64,000 nt of DNA, taken from the NCBI GenBank assembly GCA_029210565.1, contig JARGFQ010000002.1, forward strand, positions 124,001-188,000, written 5' to 3'. Position 1 is the first letter of the stretch, and each line of letters starts with the position of its first letter. This DNA comes from Bacteroidales bacterium. GTDB lineage: Bacteria; Bacteroidota; Bacteroidia; Bacteroidales; VadinHA17. The notes beneath the pieces were generated by a model that was not told the DNA's origin, ran no database searches, and saw only the letters and a list, made by a program, of their open reading frames with translations. The position numbers and the translations under genes are program-made. Positions 1 through 7,479 of this stretch are shown piece after piece.

Positions 1-391
1 CAATGACTGCCAGTCCCCACTCGATACCGAAAATGACCCATCCGAATGGTCCGTGGAGGGTTATAAGAGCCATGGGGGTATAGGTTCCGGCGATAAGCAT
101 GAAGATGGCTATCTGGTCTACTGTGAAGAAGAACTCCTTGGTACGGCCTGCCGGAAGCCAGTGCGTGAACATTGATGATAGATACAGTATAACGAGAGTT
201 GCCCCAAAGATGGCAGTCGATACTATATGCCATGCTGTTCCGACCCTGGCCGAGTATACCACCATAAGCACCAGAGCTGCCACACCGAGCATTGCCCCGG
301 CAAGATGTGACAGGGCATTGGCCAGCTCCTCTCCCCGGGTAAATTTCTCCTGTTTCTTGTGTGTTGCCTCGGTTTCTTTCACTGCCTCCAA
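1..391 (-). CDS. Haemolysin III / YqfA (PAQR-type) family membrane protein, C-terminal part missing
   Basis: Reading the complement gives about 130 residues that continue off the left edge. They contain the family signature: 'GEELANALSHLAGA' at the start, then 'STAIFGATLVILYLSSMFTHWL', then 'TVDQIAIFMLIAGTYTPMAL'. The conserved Ser/His of the first block and 'SSMFTHW' match the metal-binding PAQR-like fold of haemolysin III proteins. At least four hydrophobic segments are visible. Members are integral inner-membrane proteins, and the haemolysin name is historical. No ATG lies upstream of the conserved block. An in-frame TAA is followed by CTG-TTT-ATC-TTG, so I chose TTG at 391. GTG at 382 is the alternative. 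The next gene is also on the minus strand, 29 bp upstream, so the two may be co-transcribed. Family confident, start uncertain. Confidence 0.85.
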   Translation of the reverse strand, partial: MEAVKETEATHKKQEKFTRGEELANALSHLAGAMLGVAALVLMVVYSARVGTAWHIVSTAIFGATLVILYLSSMFTHWLPAGRTKEFFFTVDQIAIFMLIAGTYTPMALITLHGPFGWVIFGIEWGLAVI

Positions 392-420
392 GATAAACAG
401 TTATTGAATGCTGGTTGAAG

Positions 421-924
421 TCACCGGTATGATATATCGATAATTTCAAAGACAATATCTGACCTGTCTCGTTTCAAGAAAATCCTTTCGCCGACTTTTT
501 TGTTTATCAGTGCCCTTGCCACAGGTGATATGAACGAGACCTTGCCTCTGGCAATATCAGCCTCGTCAACCCCTACAATCTGAAAAGTCTGTATTTTGCC
601 TGATGTCGCATTTTTCAGGGTTACCGTGGCCCCGAAAGTCACTTCATTCTTCTGTTGCTCTTCCGGTTCGACGATCCGGGCTTCGGCTATCCTGTTATTG
701 AGTAACTGCAGTTTTGCTTTGATGAAGTTAATGGCCAGTCGCTTTTCATTCTCATTGGCGATGTTCAGGTTCTCCCTCTCCTGTATCAACGCCTCCTTTT
801 CAGCCAACAACTCCTCCATCCCGTTGCGGGTGACAAAGTTTGGCACACCCTCTGGCAGATATGCCCTCTGCGGCACCATTGGCACCTCTTCCTGATCACC
901 TTCCCTGACGAATCCTCTGCTCAT
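421..924 (-). CDS. GreA/GreB-family transcription elongation factor with a short coiled coil
   Basis: A 167-residue protein. Residues 1-30 are a Bacteroidota-type N-terminal extension ('MSRGFVREGDQEEVP'). A charged coiled coil follows at roughly 32-85 ('TRNGMEELLAEKEAL'). The C-terminal FKBP-like Gre domain spans about 93-165 ('VTFGATVTLKN', 'FISPVARALINKKVGE'). Gre factors enter the secondary channel of RNA polymerase and stimulate cleavage of backtracked transcripts, using two acidic residues at the coiled-coil tip (DRSENxEY in E. coli). Here the coiled coil is about 15 residues shorter than in E. coli GreB and the acidic tip motif is not recognisable ('NIANENEKR' instead). It may be a non-cleaving relative that modulates polymerase. 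Family assignment is good; GreA versus GreB cannot be decided. Confidence 0.85.
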   Translation of the reverse strand: MSRGFVREGDQEEVPMVPQRAYLPEGVPNFVTRNGMEELLAEKEALIQERENLNIANENEKRLAINFIKAKLQLLNNRIAEARIVEPEEQQKNEVTFGATVTLKNATSGKIQTFQIVGVDEADIARGKVSFISPVARALINKKVGERIFLKRDRSDIVFEIIDISYR

Positions 925-1187
925 AACTAATGTATCCAGACTGCTAAATTATTTATTAAAGAACATATTCCATAACTTCCAGGAGGTTTTCGGTTGAACC
1001 TTTCCAGGTGTTTCAACGGCAGTGAGCCGAGAAAAATATTATTTTTCCAGTTCGGGTTCCGGGGGGCCGGTTCTCCCTTCAAGAGGACCTGCTGATCGAT
1101 GAGCCTGTCCCCATCGAGTTTGGCCTTCATGATTGCAGGTACAGAGGATACTGCTATATTTATTCCGTCAATAACTGGCGGGGAATT

Positions 1188-2627
1188 ATGAAGATCTTCT
1201 TTAAACCGTTAATTACAAGGCTGCTGATCGTCTCTGCATTACTCTGTGCAACTGTGCCTGCTCTCTCTCAGAAGGCTGACACCGTTCTTCCCAAACCCGG
1301 CTATGAGACCGCCGTGCTGCTGAGCGAGTATATCAGCCATGCTTCGGTCTCCGGCACGGAGAAATATGCCGGTGAGTTCCTGGCAGGAGTGTGCCGGGAG
1401 CGGGGATTGCACCTGAGAATCTTCACCGACACTGTTGATTCATACAATTTTGCCGCATCACTCTATCCGCTTGATTCCGGCAAACCAAACATCATCTTTC
1501 TGAATCACATTGATGTTGTAACTCCGGGAGAAGAGTCCGGATGGAAATACCCGGCATTTTCAGGGACCATAGTTGAGGATACTGTATGGGGAAGGGGAGC
1601 GATAGACATGAAGCAGGCTGTGATCATGCAGTTGATGGCACTCTCCACAATGGTTGACCGAGCTGCCGCGGAGGATCTCCCCATGAATGTAACCCTTCTC
1701 TGTGTATCGGGGGAGGAGACCTACGGACTGAACGGCTCAAAGATTATCAGTGAAAGATACCTGCCGGAGCTTAATCCTGCTGTCCTGATCGGAGAGGGAG
1801 GGATAGGTTCAAGGGAGGTGCTGACAGGTGATCCTCAAAGGCCTGTTTTCGCCATCTCTCTGAGTGAGAAGCGAGCCCTCTGGCTCAGACTGCATCTGGC
1901 ATATGAGAGCTCCGGGCACGGATCGGTGCCGCCGCCGGATTATGCGTCAAAGCTCATGATAAGCTCCCTGAACAGCCTGACAGAGATCAGGCCGCAAATC
2001 AGGTTCGATGATTTGTCAAAGCTGATGTTCCGAAATCTCGGTAAGCTCGAAGGCGGGCTGACAGGTTTCCTGATCAGCCATCCTGTACTGTTCAAGCCGC
2101 TGGTGGCAGGAGGCTTAAGGAAGAATCCGCTTATGGCCTCCACCGTAACCAATACTGTTACGATAACCCATCTGGCAACAACTGAGTGTGGCATCAACCA
2201 GATACCGCAGGAGATCACGGCATTTCTAGACTGCCGCCTGTTGCCCGGGACTTCTACGACTCATTTCCTCAGTTACCTCTGGCAAAAGCTTGACAACAGT
2301 CATATAGAGCTGAGTGTCATAGAGGAGACGCAGGGATCAGATTCCACCGTTCCTGACAGGTATTACAGCCTTCTTGCCGAATCCATTGAAGATGTGTACC
2401 CGGATGCGGGAGTCGTCCCGGTTCTCTTCCCGGCCACCAGCGACAACAACTACTTCCGCAATGCCGGAGTCCCGGTGTACGGGGTCATACCCGTGCTTAT
2501 CAGCCAACAGTTGCTGGAGACGATACATAATTACAATGAGCGGATTCCGGTGGAGGCACTTCACTACGGAACAGAAGTATACAGGCTTTTCCTTGAAAAG
2601 AGTATGCCGGATACGGATCAACCTTAG
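1188..2627 (+). CDS. Secreted M20-family metallopeptidase (PM20D1 / carboxypeptidase S type)
   Basis: A 479-residue protein with a signal peptide (residues 1-27, ending 'PALSQ'). The dinuclear-zinc signature of clan MH peptidases is present: 'NHIDVV' supplies His107 and Asp109, 'GRGAIDMK' the bridging Asp140, 'SGEETYG' the catalytic base and ligand Glu176/177, and 'TIHNYNE' near the C-terminus the last His. 'SGHGSVPP' belongs to the lid/dimerisation domain. The family hydrolyses peptides or N-acyl amino acids. The CPS1/PM20D1 branch is inferred from the length and the 'WKYPAFSGTIVEDTVWGRG' pattern. The protein probably acts in the periplasm. It stands alone on the plus strand. Substrate not determinable. 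Confidence 0.9.
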   Translation: MKIFFKPLITRLLIVSALLCATVPALSQKADTVLPKPGYETAVLLSEYISHASVSGTEKYAGEFLAGVCRERGLHLRIFTDTVDSYNFAASLYPLDSGKPNIIFLNHIDVVTPGEESGWKYPAFSGTIVEDTVWGRGAIDMKQAVIMQLMALSTMVDRAAAEDLPMNVTLLCVSGEETYGLNGSKIISERYLPELNPAVLIGEGGIGSREVLTGDPQRPVFAISLSEKRALWLRLHLAYESSGHGSVPPPDYASKLMISSLNSLTEIRPQIRFDDLSKLMFRNLGKLEGGLTGFLISHPVLFKPLVAGGLRKNPLMASTVTNTVTITHLATTECGINQIPQEITAFLDCRLLPGTSTTHFLSYLWQKLDNSHIELSVIEETQGSDSTVPDRYYSLLAESIEDVYPDAGVVPVLFPATSDNNYFRNAGVPVYGVIPVLISQQLLETIHNYNERIPVEALHYGTEVYRLFLEKSMPDTDQP

Positions 2628-2788
2628 ATTGCAGGGCGGGTCTATTGTGGAGGTGGATCTGTTGTTCGCCGGGATGGTTCATTACTGGGGCTCAGCCATA
2701 TATCGCCGGGCTATTCAAATCAGGAGGGTCACCATTCGCTCGCTAAGTTTCTCACATGCAGAGCATCAGCTTTAGCTCCCACGGCTGG

Positions 2789-3610
2789 TCAGAGCCGGAG
2801 AATATTTTTCAGGTTTCCGCCAAGGATCATCTCCTTCTCCCATTGACTTATTTTCAGGTTGTTGACCCTTTCAATGATATGTCTTGTATTGTTCTTGCCG
2901 TAGGGAGTATCAGAGCCCATGACAACCCTTCCCGCTCCGAACTCCTTTAGCACCAGATAAATTCTTTCATCAGAGATCAAAGGCGGGCATGAAATATCGA
3001 AGAAGACGTTTTCAGCTGTTCTCTCCTTCATGCTTATGAAGATCTCGAGCCCGATAAGATGCCCCACAATCAAAGGTGTCTTCACAGATCCGGAGAAAGC
3101 TATCAGATCTTCTACATCTCGTTTTGAATGTGGGTGAATGAATACCGGCAACCCTTCTTCTTCTGCCAGCTCTGCCAGTTCCGCGAAAGCGGGCGAATTT
3201 ATCCGGAAGGGATGGCAGCTCTGGTGCAGTTTGATCCCTTTTATCTGCCACGACCTGATCTTTGACCGGATGTCATCGGCAATGTGCTTCTGCCTCAGGT
3301 CCGCCCAGTAGAATTGTATAACGCGTCCGTTTGAGGCCCTGGCGATCTCATGTACCTCCCGGTTTCCATATTCGATATGCTGTTGTCTGCTTCTGCTACG
3401 GGTGGCCTGCCTCAGGAACCTGTTGACAATCCAGCTGAGCTCCTTGCCAGGAACCTTCACAGGAGGATCAGGCAGTGGCATAGGTCTGTTCCTCGGTGCA
3501 TCGGCCGGGCAAAGAACCACCATGTCCGTACCGGTCGCATCCAGGGTCTCCAGGATAGCCGGAAGATTCCTGTATTCCCCTCCGAGATGCGCGTGTCCGT
3601 CGATGATCAT
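2789..3610 (-). CDS. Amidohydrolase-2 family metal-dependent hydrolase
   Basis: A 273-residue TIM-barrel hydrolase without a signal peptide. The N-terminal metal site 'DGHAHLG' gives His6 and His8. 'VFIHPHSK' gives His159, 'IVGHLIG' His184, and 'MGSDTPYG' the catalytic Asp234. Spacing and length fit the Amidohydro_2 (PF04909) group, which includes decarboxylases and lactone or amide hydrolases. The closest annotation is usually 'metal-dependent hydrolase of the TIM-barrel fold'. It is convergent with the M20 peptidase. No neighbour reveals a substrate. Family confident, reaction unknown. Confidence 0.85.
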   Translation of the reverse strand: MIIDGHAHLGGEYRNLPAILETLDATGTDMVVLCPADAPRNRPMPLPDPPVKVPGKELSWIVNRFLRQATRSRSRQQHIEYGNREVHEIARASNGRVIQFYWADLRQKHIADDIRSKIRSWQIKGIKLHQSCHPFRINSPAFAELAELAEEEGLPVFIHPHSKRDVEDLIAFSGSVKTPLIVGHLIGLEIFISMKERTAENVFFDISCPPLISDERIYLVLKEFGAGRVVMGSDTPYGKNNTRHIIERVNNLKISQWEKEMILGGNLKNILRL

Positions 3611-3714
3611 AAAATTTTCTTTAGCCGGGCAGATGAGTGATCTGTTCAGTTTCGAAGATATCTCAATTCGGGGAATAAGAGCAGCAGATATCGTAAATTA
3701 TTCTCTGAATATTT

Positions 3715-3863
3715 GATCAGAGGAACTGCGCCGGCAGGTCAGTATCCTTTCGCAACACTGATTGATCAGAAGAATCGCCGCGGCAGGTCAGTAACCTTCC
3801 GGAACACCTGACTGATCAGCGGGTCACCGGGACAAGGTCACGAATCAGCCGGAATCACTTGCC
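3715..3863. repeat. Three tandem imperfect ~50-bp repeats
   Basis: Three consecutive units of 49, 50 and 50 bp each begin with GATCAG (at 3715, 3764 and 3814). Units 1 and 2 share a central GGCAGGTCAGTA and a following CCTTYCGSAACAC. Unit 3 is more diverged (ACAAGGTCACGAATCAGCC). They lie in the gap between the divergent amidohydrolase and outer-membrane barrel genes and contain no convincing ORF. Confidence 0.7.
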
Positions 3864-4049
3864 TTATTGCTTGGTTGCTGCCATTCAGTCTTATTATGCA
3901 ATCTGCTATGGGTATAAAATCGTATTTTCAACATGCAACGCCTCTCTCACGATTGCCGGATGAATACTTTGGTTATTTTCGCAGCGTGAGTTCTGACGGC
4001 AGTCACCCTGTCGGCAGGATTACCGAAGAAACCAAAAGTGCTGTCGATC
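3864..4049. other. Rest of the 440-bp gap before the outer-membrane barrel gene
   Basis: The gap between 3610 and 4050 holds the tandem repeats and then this stretch. A 71-codon frame opens at 3875 but runs into the barrel gene in another frame and has no recognisable content. I found no strong TAnnTTTG promoter or terminator here. Confidence 0.4.
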
Positions 4050-5087
4050 ATGAAAAATTTCATTTATTCCAAACCACTAAGTTCCGGTAATCTGAGACTG
4101 AACCGGAGTCTCGTGATAATGATGTTATCGGCGATCTTGTTTCCGGCAGCCTTGCCGGGACAGACAAAAGATGACTTCAAGCCATCAGGCAAGGCGGAGG
4201 TAAGGATCTTCACAGGATTCAATACCACATTCTCTGACGGTGAGATGCACAGTAAGTTTGATGTGACCCGTGCCTACCTCGGCTACAGTTACAACTTCAC
4301 AAGAACTCTATCGGGTCGTGTTGTCTATGATGTTGCAGATCCTTCGGCTGGTAACCTGAAGTTCACGGGCATGCTTAAGTTTGCATACCTGAGATACAAA
4401 ACTGAAAAATGGACCGTCACCGGTGGTATGATACCTCTTCCCCAGTATGCACATGCCGATAAAACATGGGGCTACCGGTATATCTACAAACCTTCGCATG
4501 ACGTATATGGGTTCGGTACGGCTGCCGACCTTGGATTGAGTGTGGTCCACAGAATAGCACCGTGGATAACGGCTGACGTCACCCTAATAAACGGTGAAGG
4601 ATACAAGCTGACGGAAGCTGACTCCACCTTCAAGGCTGCTGCCGGCATCACGCTTCTTCCCGTGAGGAATGTTTCCCTGCGCGGTTATGTGGACAATATG
4701 AGCAAGGATGGCATCAATCAGCAGACGGCTGAGGTCTTCGTCTCCTGGGAGGAGAGGGGATACCTCCTCTCCGCCGCTTTCCATTACCGGAAAAGCCACA
4801 AACTGATTGACGGGCATGATTACCGGGCGCTTACTTTAAACAGCAGGTTGCCGGTCTCGGAACGAGTCGCGATTCTTGGAAGGTACGATTATGTTGCATC
4901 CGTGAAGATTGGCAGCGCGGAAGAGCCCTGGAACCTGGCCAAAGACGGACAGTTTTTCCTCGGTGGAATTGAGTTTGCCATCTCTCCGGGGGTCAGGCTC
5001 TCCCCAAACTTCCAGGGATGGAAGCCTGCCGACAACAACTTGCCGTTTATTTCCACAATCTCTTTGTCACTCGATCTGAAGATCTGA
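4050..5087 (+). CDS. Outer-membrane beta-barrel (porin-like) protein
   Basis: A 345-residue protein with an N-terminal signal peptide ending near 'LPGQT'. Alternating hydrophobic/polar strands run throughout ('GRVVYDVADPSAGNLKF', 'FAYLRYKTEKWTVTGGM'). It ends in a strand with 'SLSLDLKI', as in barrels. The layout and the 'EVRIFTGFNTTF' opening resemble Bacteroidota porins related to the phosphate-selective porin O/P group, but I see no residue-level proof of specificity. A start 12 bp upstream at 4038 is possible. I chose 4050 because 'MKNF' directly precedes the basic part of the signal peptide. It may serve general diffusion or oligosaccharide/anion uptake. Confidence 0.7.
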   Translation: MKNFIYSKPLSSGNLRLNRSLVIMMLSAILFPAALPGQTKDDFKPSGKAEVRIFTGFNTTFSDGEMHSKFDVTRAYLGYSYNFTRTLSGRVVYDVADPSAGNLKFTGMLKFAYLRYKTEKWTVTGGMIPLPQYAHADKTWGYRYIYKPSHDVYGFGTAADLGLSVVHRIAPWITADVTLINGEGYKLTEADSTFKAAAGITLLPVRNVSLRGYVDNMSKDGINQQTAEVFVSWEERGYLLSAAFHYRKSHKLIDGHDYRALTLNSRLPVSERVAILGRYDYVASVKIGSAEEPWNLAKDGQFFLGGIEFAISPGVRLSPNFQGWKPADNNLPFISTISLSLDLKI

Positions 5088-5179
5088 TCAGTCAGAGATA
5101 ACAGCAGCCATTACACGGTTACTCGCAGTGACCTGCCGTAACAAAGCAGCAGTGCAGGTACAGCAATCCTCCCCATTCT

Positions 5180-6481
5180 CTACTTCGGACTGAGTATCTG
5201 GAACAGCAGCCATGAGACTCCCAGGGTAAAAATGATATTGAAGGTCTGCGCTATCAGGAAACTATAGAAGGGCTTCTTACTGCCTATATGTTTGAAGTCG
5301 TAGAATCGGGTCTCCAGACCGATGCTGATAAATGCGAGGTTAAACCAGAAGGTGCTGAACGACTTGATAACCTTGCTGGAGGCGTGAGCCGTCTCAGGGT
5401 TCAGAATGAATGAAAATACAAGTGATGCCAGGATAAAACCGAGGACGAACTTCGGAAAGCGGTCCCAGATGATCCTTACCGGCACACGGTCTCCTTTCTC
5501 TCCGTTGTCCTTTTTCCTGTAGGCCCAGAATATTGATATGGCAAATGCTGCCAGTCCCAGCAGCACATTCTGCGAAAATTTAACAATGGTGGCATATTTG
5601 AGTCCCGTCTCCCCGGTAATGGTTCCGGCAGCTACAACGGCTCCGGTGGTATCGATGGTGCCTCCCAGCCATGCTCCGGTAACAATATCCGACAGTCCCA
5701 TCCATCTGGCAATGATGGGCAGGAATATCATCATCGGAATTGCTATTATCAGCACCAGTGAGATGATGAATGAGAGTTTCTTCTTGTCGCCGTTAATGGC
5801 TCCTGCCGTTGCAATGGCAGCCGATACGCCGCAGATTGAGACAGCGCTGGCAAGCATGGTTGAGAACTCAGCGTCGACTTTCATCTTGCGTGACAGCCAG
5901 TATGCAAAATACCATACCACTGTAACTACAATCACCGCCTGTATCAGTCCGAATGACCCGGCGGTGAGTATATCCTTGAATAGGATGGTCGCCCCCAGCA
6001 GCACCAGCCCGATCTTGACGTATAGCTCCGTCTGCACTCCCGCCCTCAGCCATGCTGGCAGCCGGAAGAGATTCCCGATCACCAGGCCGAGGAGCAATGA
6101 GAAGAGCACGGTCTCAAGTCCGAGGTTCTTGAACCCTGCGAAAGATGAGATAAACTGCGCCAGGATGGCCAGCAGATAAAGTGAGAGGAATCCGGTAAGA
6201 TATTTCTTCAGTGAGTCGCCGCTCATGACCATGCCAAGAACCGATATTATGCCGAAAATCAGCAGAGTATAAAGTGCCGGCAGCCAGAGAGAGGAGGAGC
6301 TGAATATCCCCGAAAGATCCTGGCCGCTGTTCCACCCGACTTTACCGCCGAACGCAGGCGTTCGGGTTGCATATCCGGTAATGACAACAAAAAGTATGAG
6401 GATAAATCCTGTTACGACTGATGCCCAGTCCTGCCCGATAACATACTTTTTTCGTGCTGCGGTATCGCTGTTCCCTGTCAT
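5180..6481 (-). CDS. YeiH/UPF0324 family membrane transporter (putative sulfate exporter family)
   Basis: A 433-residue polytopic membrane protein with about twelve hydrophobic segments. The conserved core of the YeiH family (PF03601) is clear: 'ELYVKIGLVLLGATILF', 'LASAVSICGVSAAIATAGAI' and 'WLGGTIDTTGAVVAAG'. It is about 80 residues longer than E. coli YeiH, with two extra N-terminal membrane spans. The family name reflects a proposed sulfate or cysteate export role, and true substrates are mostly unproven. It is convergent with the barrel gene at 4050-5087. No partner gene is adjacent. Confidence 0.85.
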   Translation of the reverse strand: MTGNSDTAARKKYVIGQDWASVVTGFILILFVVITGYATRTPAFGGKVGWNSGQDLSGIFSSSSLWLPALYTLLIFGIISVLGMVMSGDSLKKYLTGFLSLYLLAILAQFISSFAGFKNLGLETVLFSLLLGLVIGNLFRLPAWLRAGVQTELYVKIGLVLLGATILFKDILTAGSFGLIQAVIVVTVVWYFAYWLSRKMKVDAEFSTMLASAVSICGVSAAIATAGAINGDKKKLSFIISLVLIIAIPMMIFLPIIARWMGLSDIVTGAWLGGTIDTTGAVVAAGTITGETGLKYATIVKFSQNVLLGLAAFAISIFWAYRKKDNGEKGDRVPVRIIWDRFPKFVLGFILASLVFSFILNPETAHASSKVIKSFSTFWFNLAFISIGLETRFYDFKHIGSKKPFYSFLIAQTFNIIFTLGVSWLLFQILSPK

Positions 6482-6779
6482 GATCTGTTTTTTTCGTTTT
6501 ACACTGTTATCCCGTATGAATAATGCTCATCCGACGGCTGAAATATTCAGTCAAATAGCCCGGTATTCAACCGTTTTCAGATGATCAGGCAAATATGGAG
6601 ATCATTGCGGGATTTCATGTAGGTATAAAGTCGTATTCTGCCTTTGATTTGATACAAAAGCAAAATCTAACAGTATAATAAATATATCCGGGTCAGAATA
6701 GACGCAGGGGCCTCAGAAAGTAAGCTGATGTGCTGTTTTACCTTCAGGCATCGACATGCATGAGAGAATATTTATCGGG
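6482..6779. other. 298-bp intergenic region upstream of the YeiH-family gene
   Basis: AT-rich stretch between the YeiH-family gene start and the end of the DUF4251 gene, both on the minus strand. No ORF, hairpin terminator or consensus minus-7 box convinced me. It must hold the promoter of the YeiH-family gene. Confidence 0.3.
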
Positions 6780-7289
6780 CTAAATTTCCCCCGGCCTCTT
6801 GAAATATTTCGACTCAGCCCTTGCCACAATGTCACCTGAGAAACGCTTGGTGCCTCCCTTGGTCGGTGTAATTATGACATCAGCATAGCTGCCGGCACTC
6901 CTTTTCAGGGAGATCTGGATCTTGGCTGTAATATAAAACCCTCTCACCTGCATCAGCATCTTGATATTACCCTTCTTGTCCGTACTCTGATCATAACTGA
7001 TGACATTCAGCTTATTGGTGTAGCCGTTGCCTGCAATCATTTGCCCCTGAAGGAAAATGAACTCACTTTCGTAGGAGAGGAAGTTTGAATTATCCGTATT
7101 GGTCACAAAGTTTCCGCCCCCCGAGTCATAATTGTCGACGATGATGACGAAGTCTTTTGCCTCGATTGCGGCCAGTGCTTTTTCAAACGCAGCTGCGGAT
7201 GCTGCTTCTCTTTCAGCTTTTTTATCTTGTCCGGATGCGGCCAGCACTGTTGCGCTGACAAGACAGAATACCAGGAAAAATCTTTTCAT
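6780..7289 (-). CDS. DUF4251 domain protein, secreted
   Basis: A 169-residue protein with a clear signal peptide (cleavage near 'LAASGQ'). The DUF4251 fold follows: 'FVIIVDNYDSGGGNFVTNTDNSNF' and then 'IKMLMQVRGFYITAKIQISLK'. This family is small, periplasmic or outer-membrane associated, common in Bacteroidota and of unknown function. A helical Lys/Ala/Glu-rich linker (residues 22-45) follows the signal peptide. Two minus-7-like boxes lie just upstream. The nearest would give a leaderless mRNA. Confidence 0.8.
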   Translation of the reverse strand: MKRFFLVFCLVSATVLAASGQDKKAEREAASAAAFEKALAAIEAKDFVIIVDNYDSGGGNFVTNTDNSNFLSYESEFIFLQGQMIAGNGYTNKLNVISYDQSTDKKGNIKMLMQVRGFYITAKIQISLKRSAGSYADVIITPTKGGTKRFSGDIVARAESKYFKRPGEI

Positions 7290-7296
7290 ATTGAGT

Positions 7297-7304
7297 CAAA
7301 ATTA
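7297..7304 (-). promoter_or_regulatory. TAnnTTTG minus-7 box for the DUF4251 gene
   Basis: The minus-strand sequence TAATTTTG ends 7 nt before the ATG at 7289, so transcription would begin at or within a few bases of the start codon. A second match, TAAATTTG, at 7327-7320 would give a leader of about 24 nt. Which is used is open. Confidence 0.4.
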
Positions 7305-7451
7305 TCTTAGTTTCATTTACAAATTTAATTTTTCTCAGATACAAATAGCGTGCCTTGTGCACGATTGCAGCAAACTAACCTTACCGTCAATCTTAGAGGC
7401 ATGACCCTGAAAACATTCTGCCGGAAGCTGCTGTGGTGGCGATTCTTTTTA

Positions 7452-7459
7452 TACTTTTG
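7452..7459 (+). promoter_or_regulatory. TAnnTTTG minus-7 box for typA
   Basis: TACTTTTG matches the Bacteroidota sigma-A minus-7 consensus. It predicts initiation near 7466, about 14 nt before the proposed ACG start of typA. It argues against any typA start further upstream. Confidence 0.5.
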
Positions 7460-7479
7460 CAGCCCAAACAGATAAGACA

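Noticed and set aside
927..1130. 67-codon minus-strand frame upstream of the Gre-like gene
   Set aside because: No recognisable domain; its 3' end runs through AT-rich, promoter-like sequence directly before the next ATG. Probably noncoding.
3875..4090. 71-codon plus-strand frame before the outer-membrane barrel gene
   Set aside because: Overlaps the barrel gene in another frame and has no signal or domain.
3911..6639. Similar 18-mers GGTATAAAATCGTATTTT (3911) and GGTATAAAGTCGTATTCT (6622)
   Set aside because: 16 of 18 matches between two sites is expected many times by chance in 64 kb, and the two lie in opposite orientation to their downstream genes.
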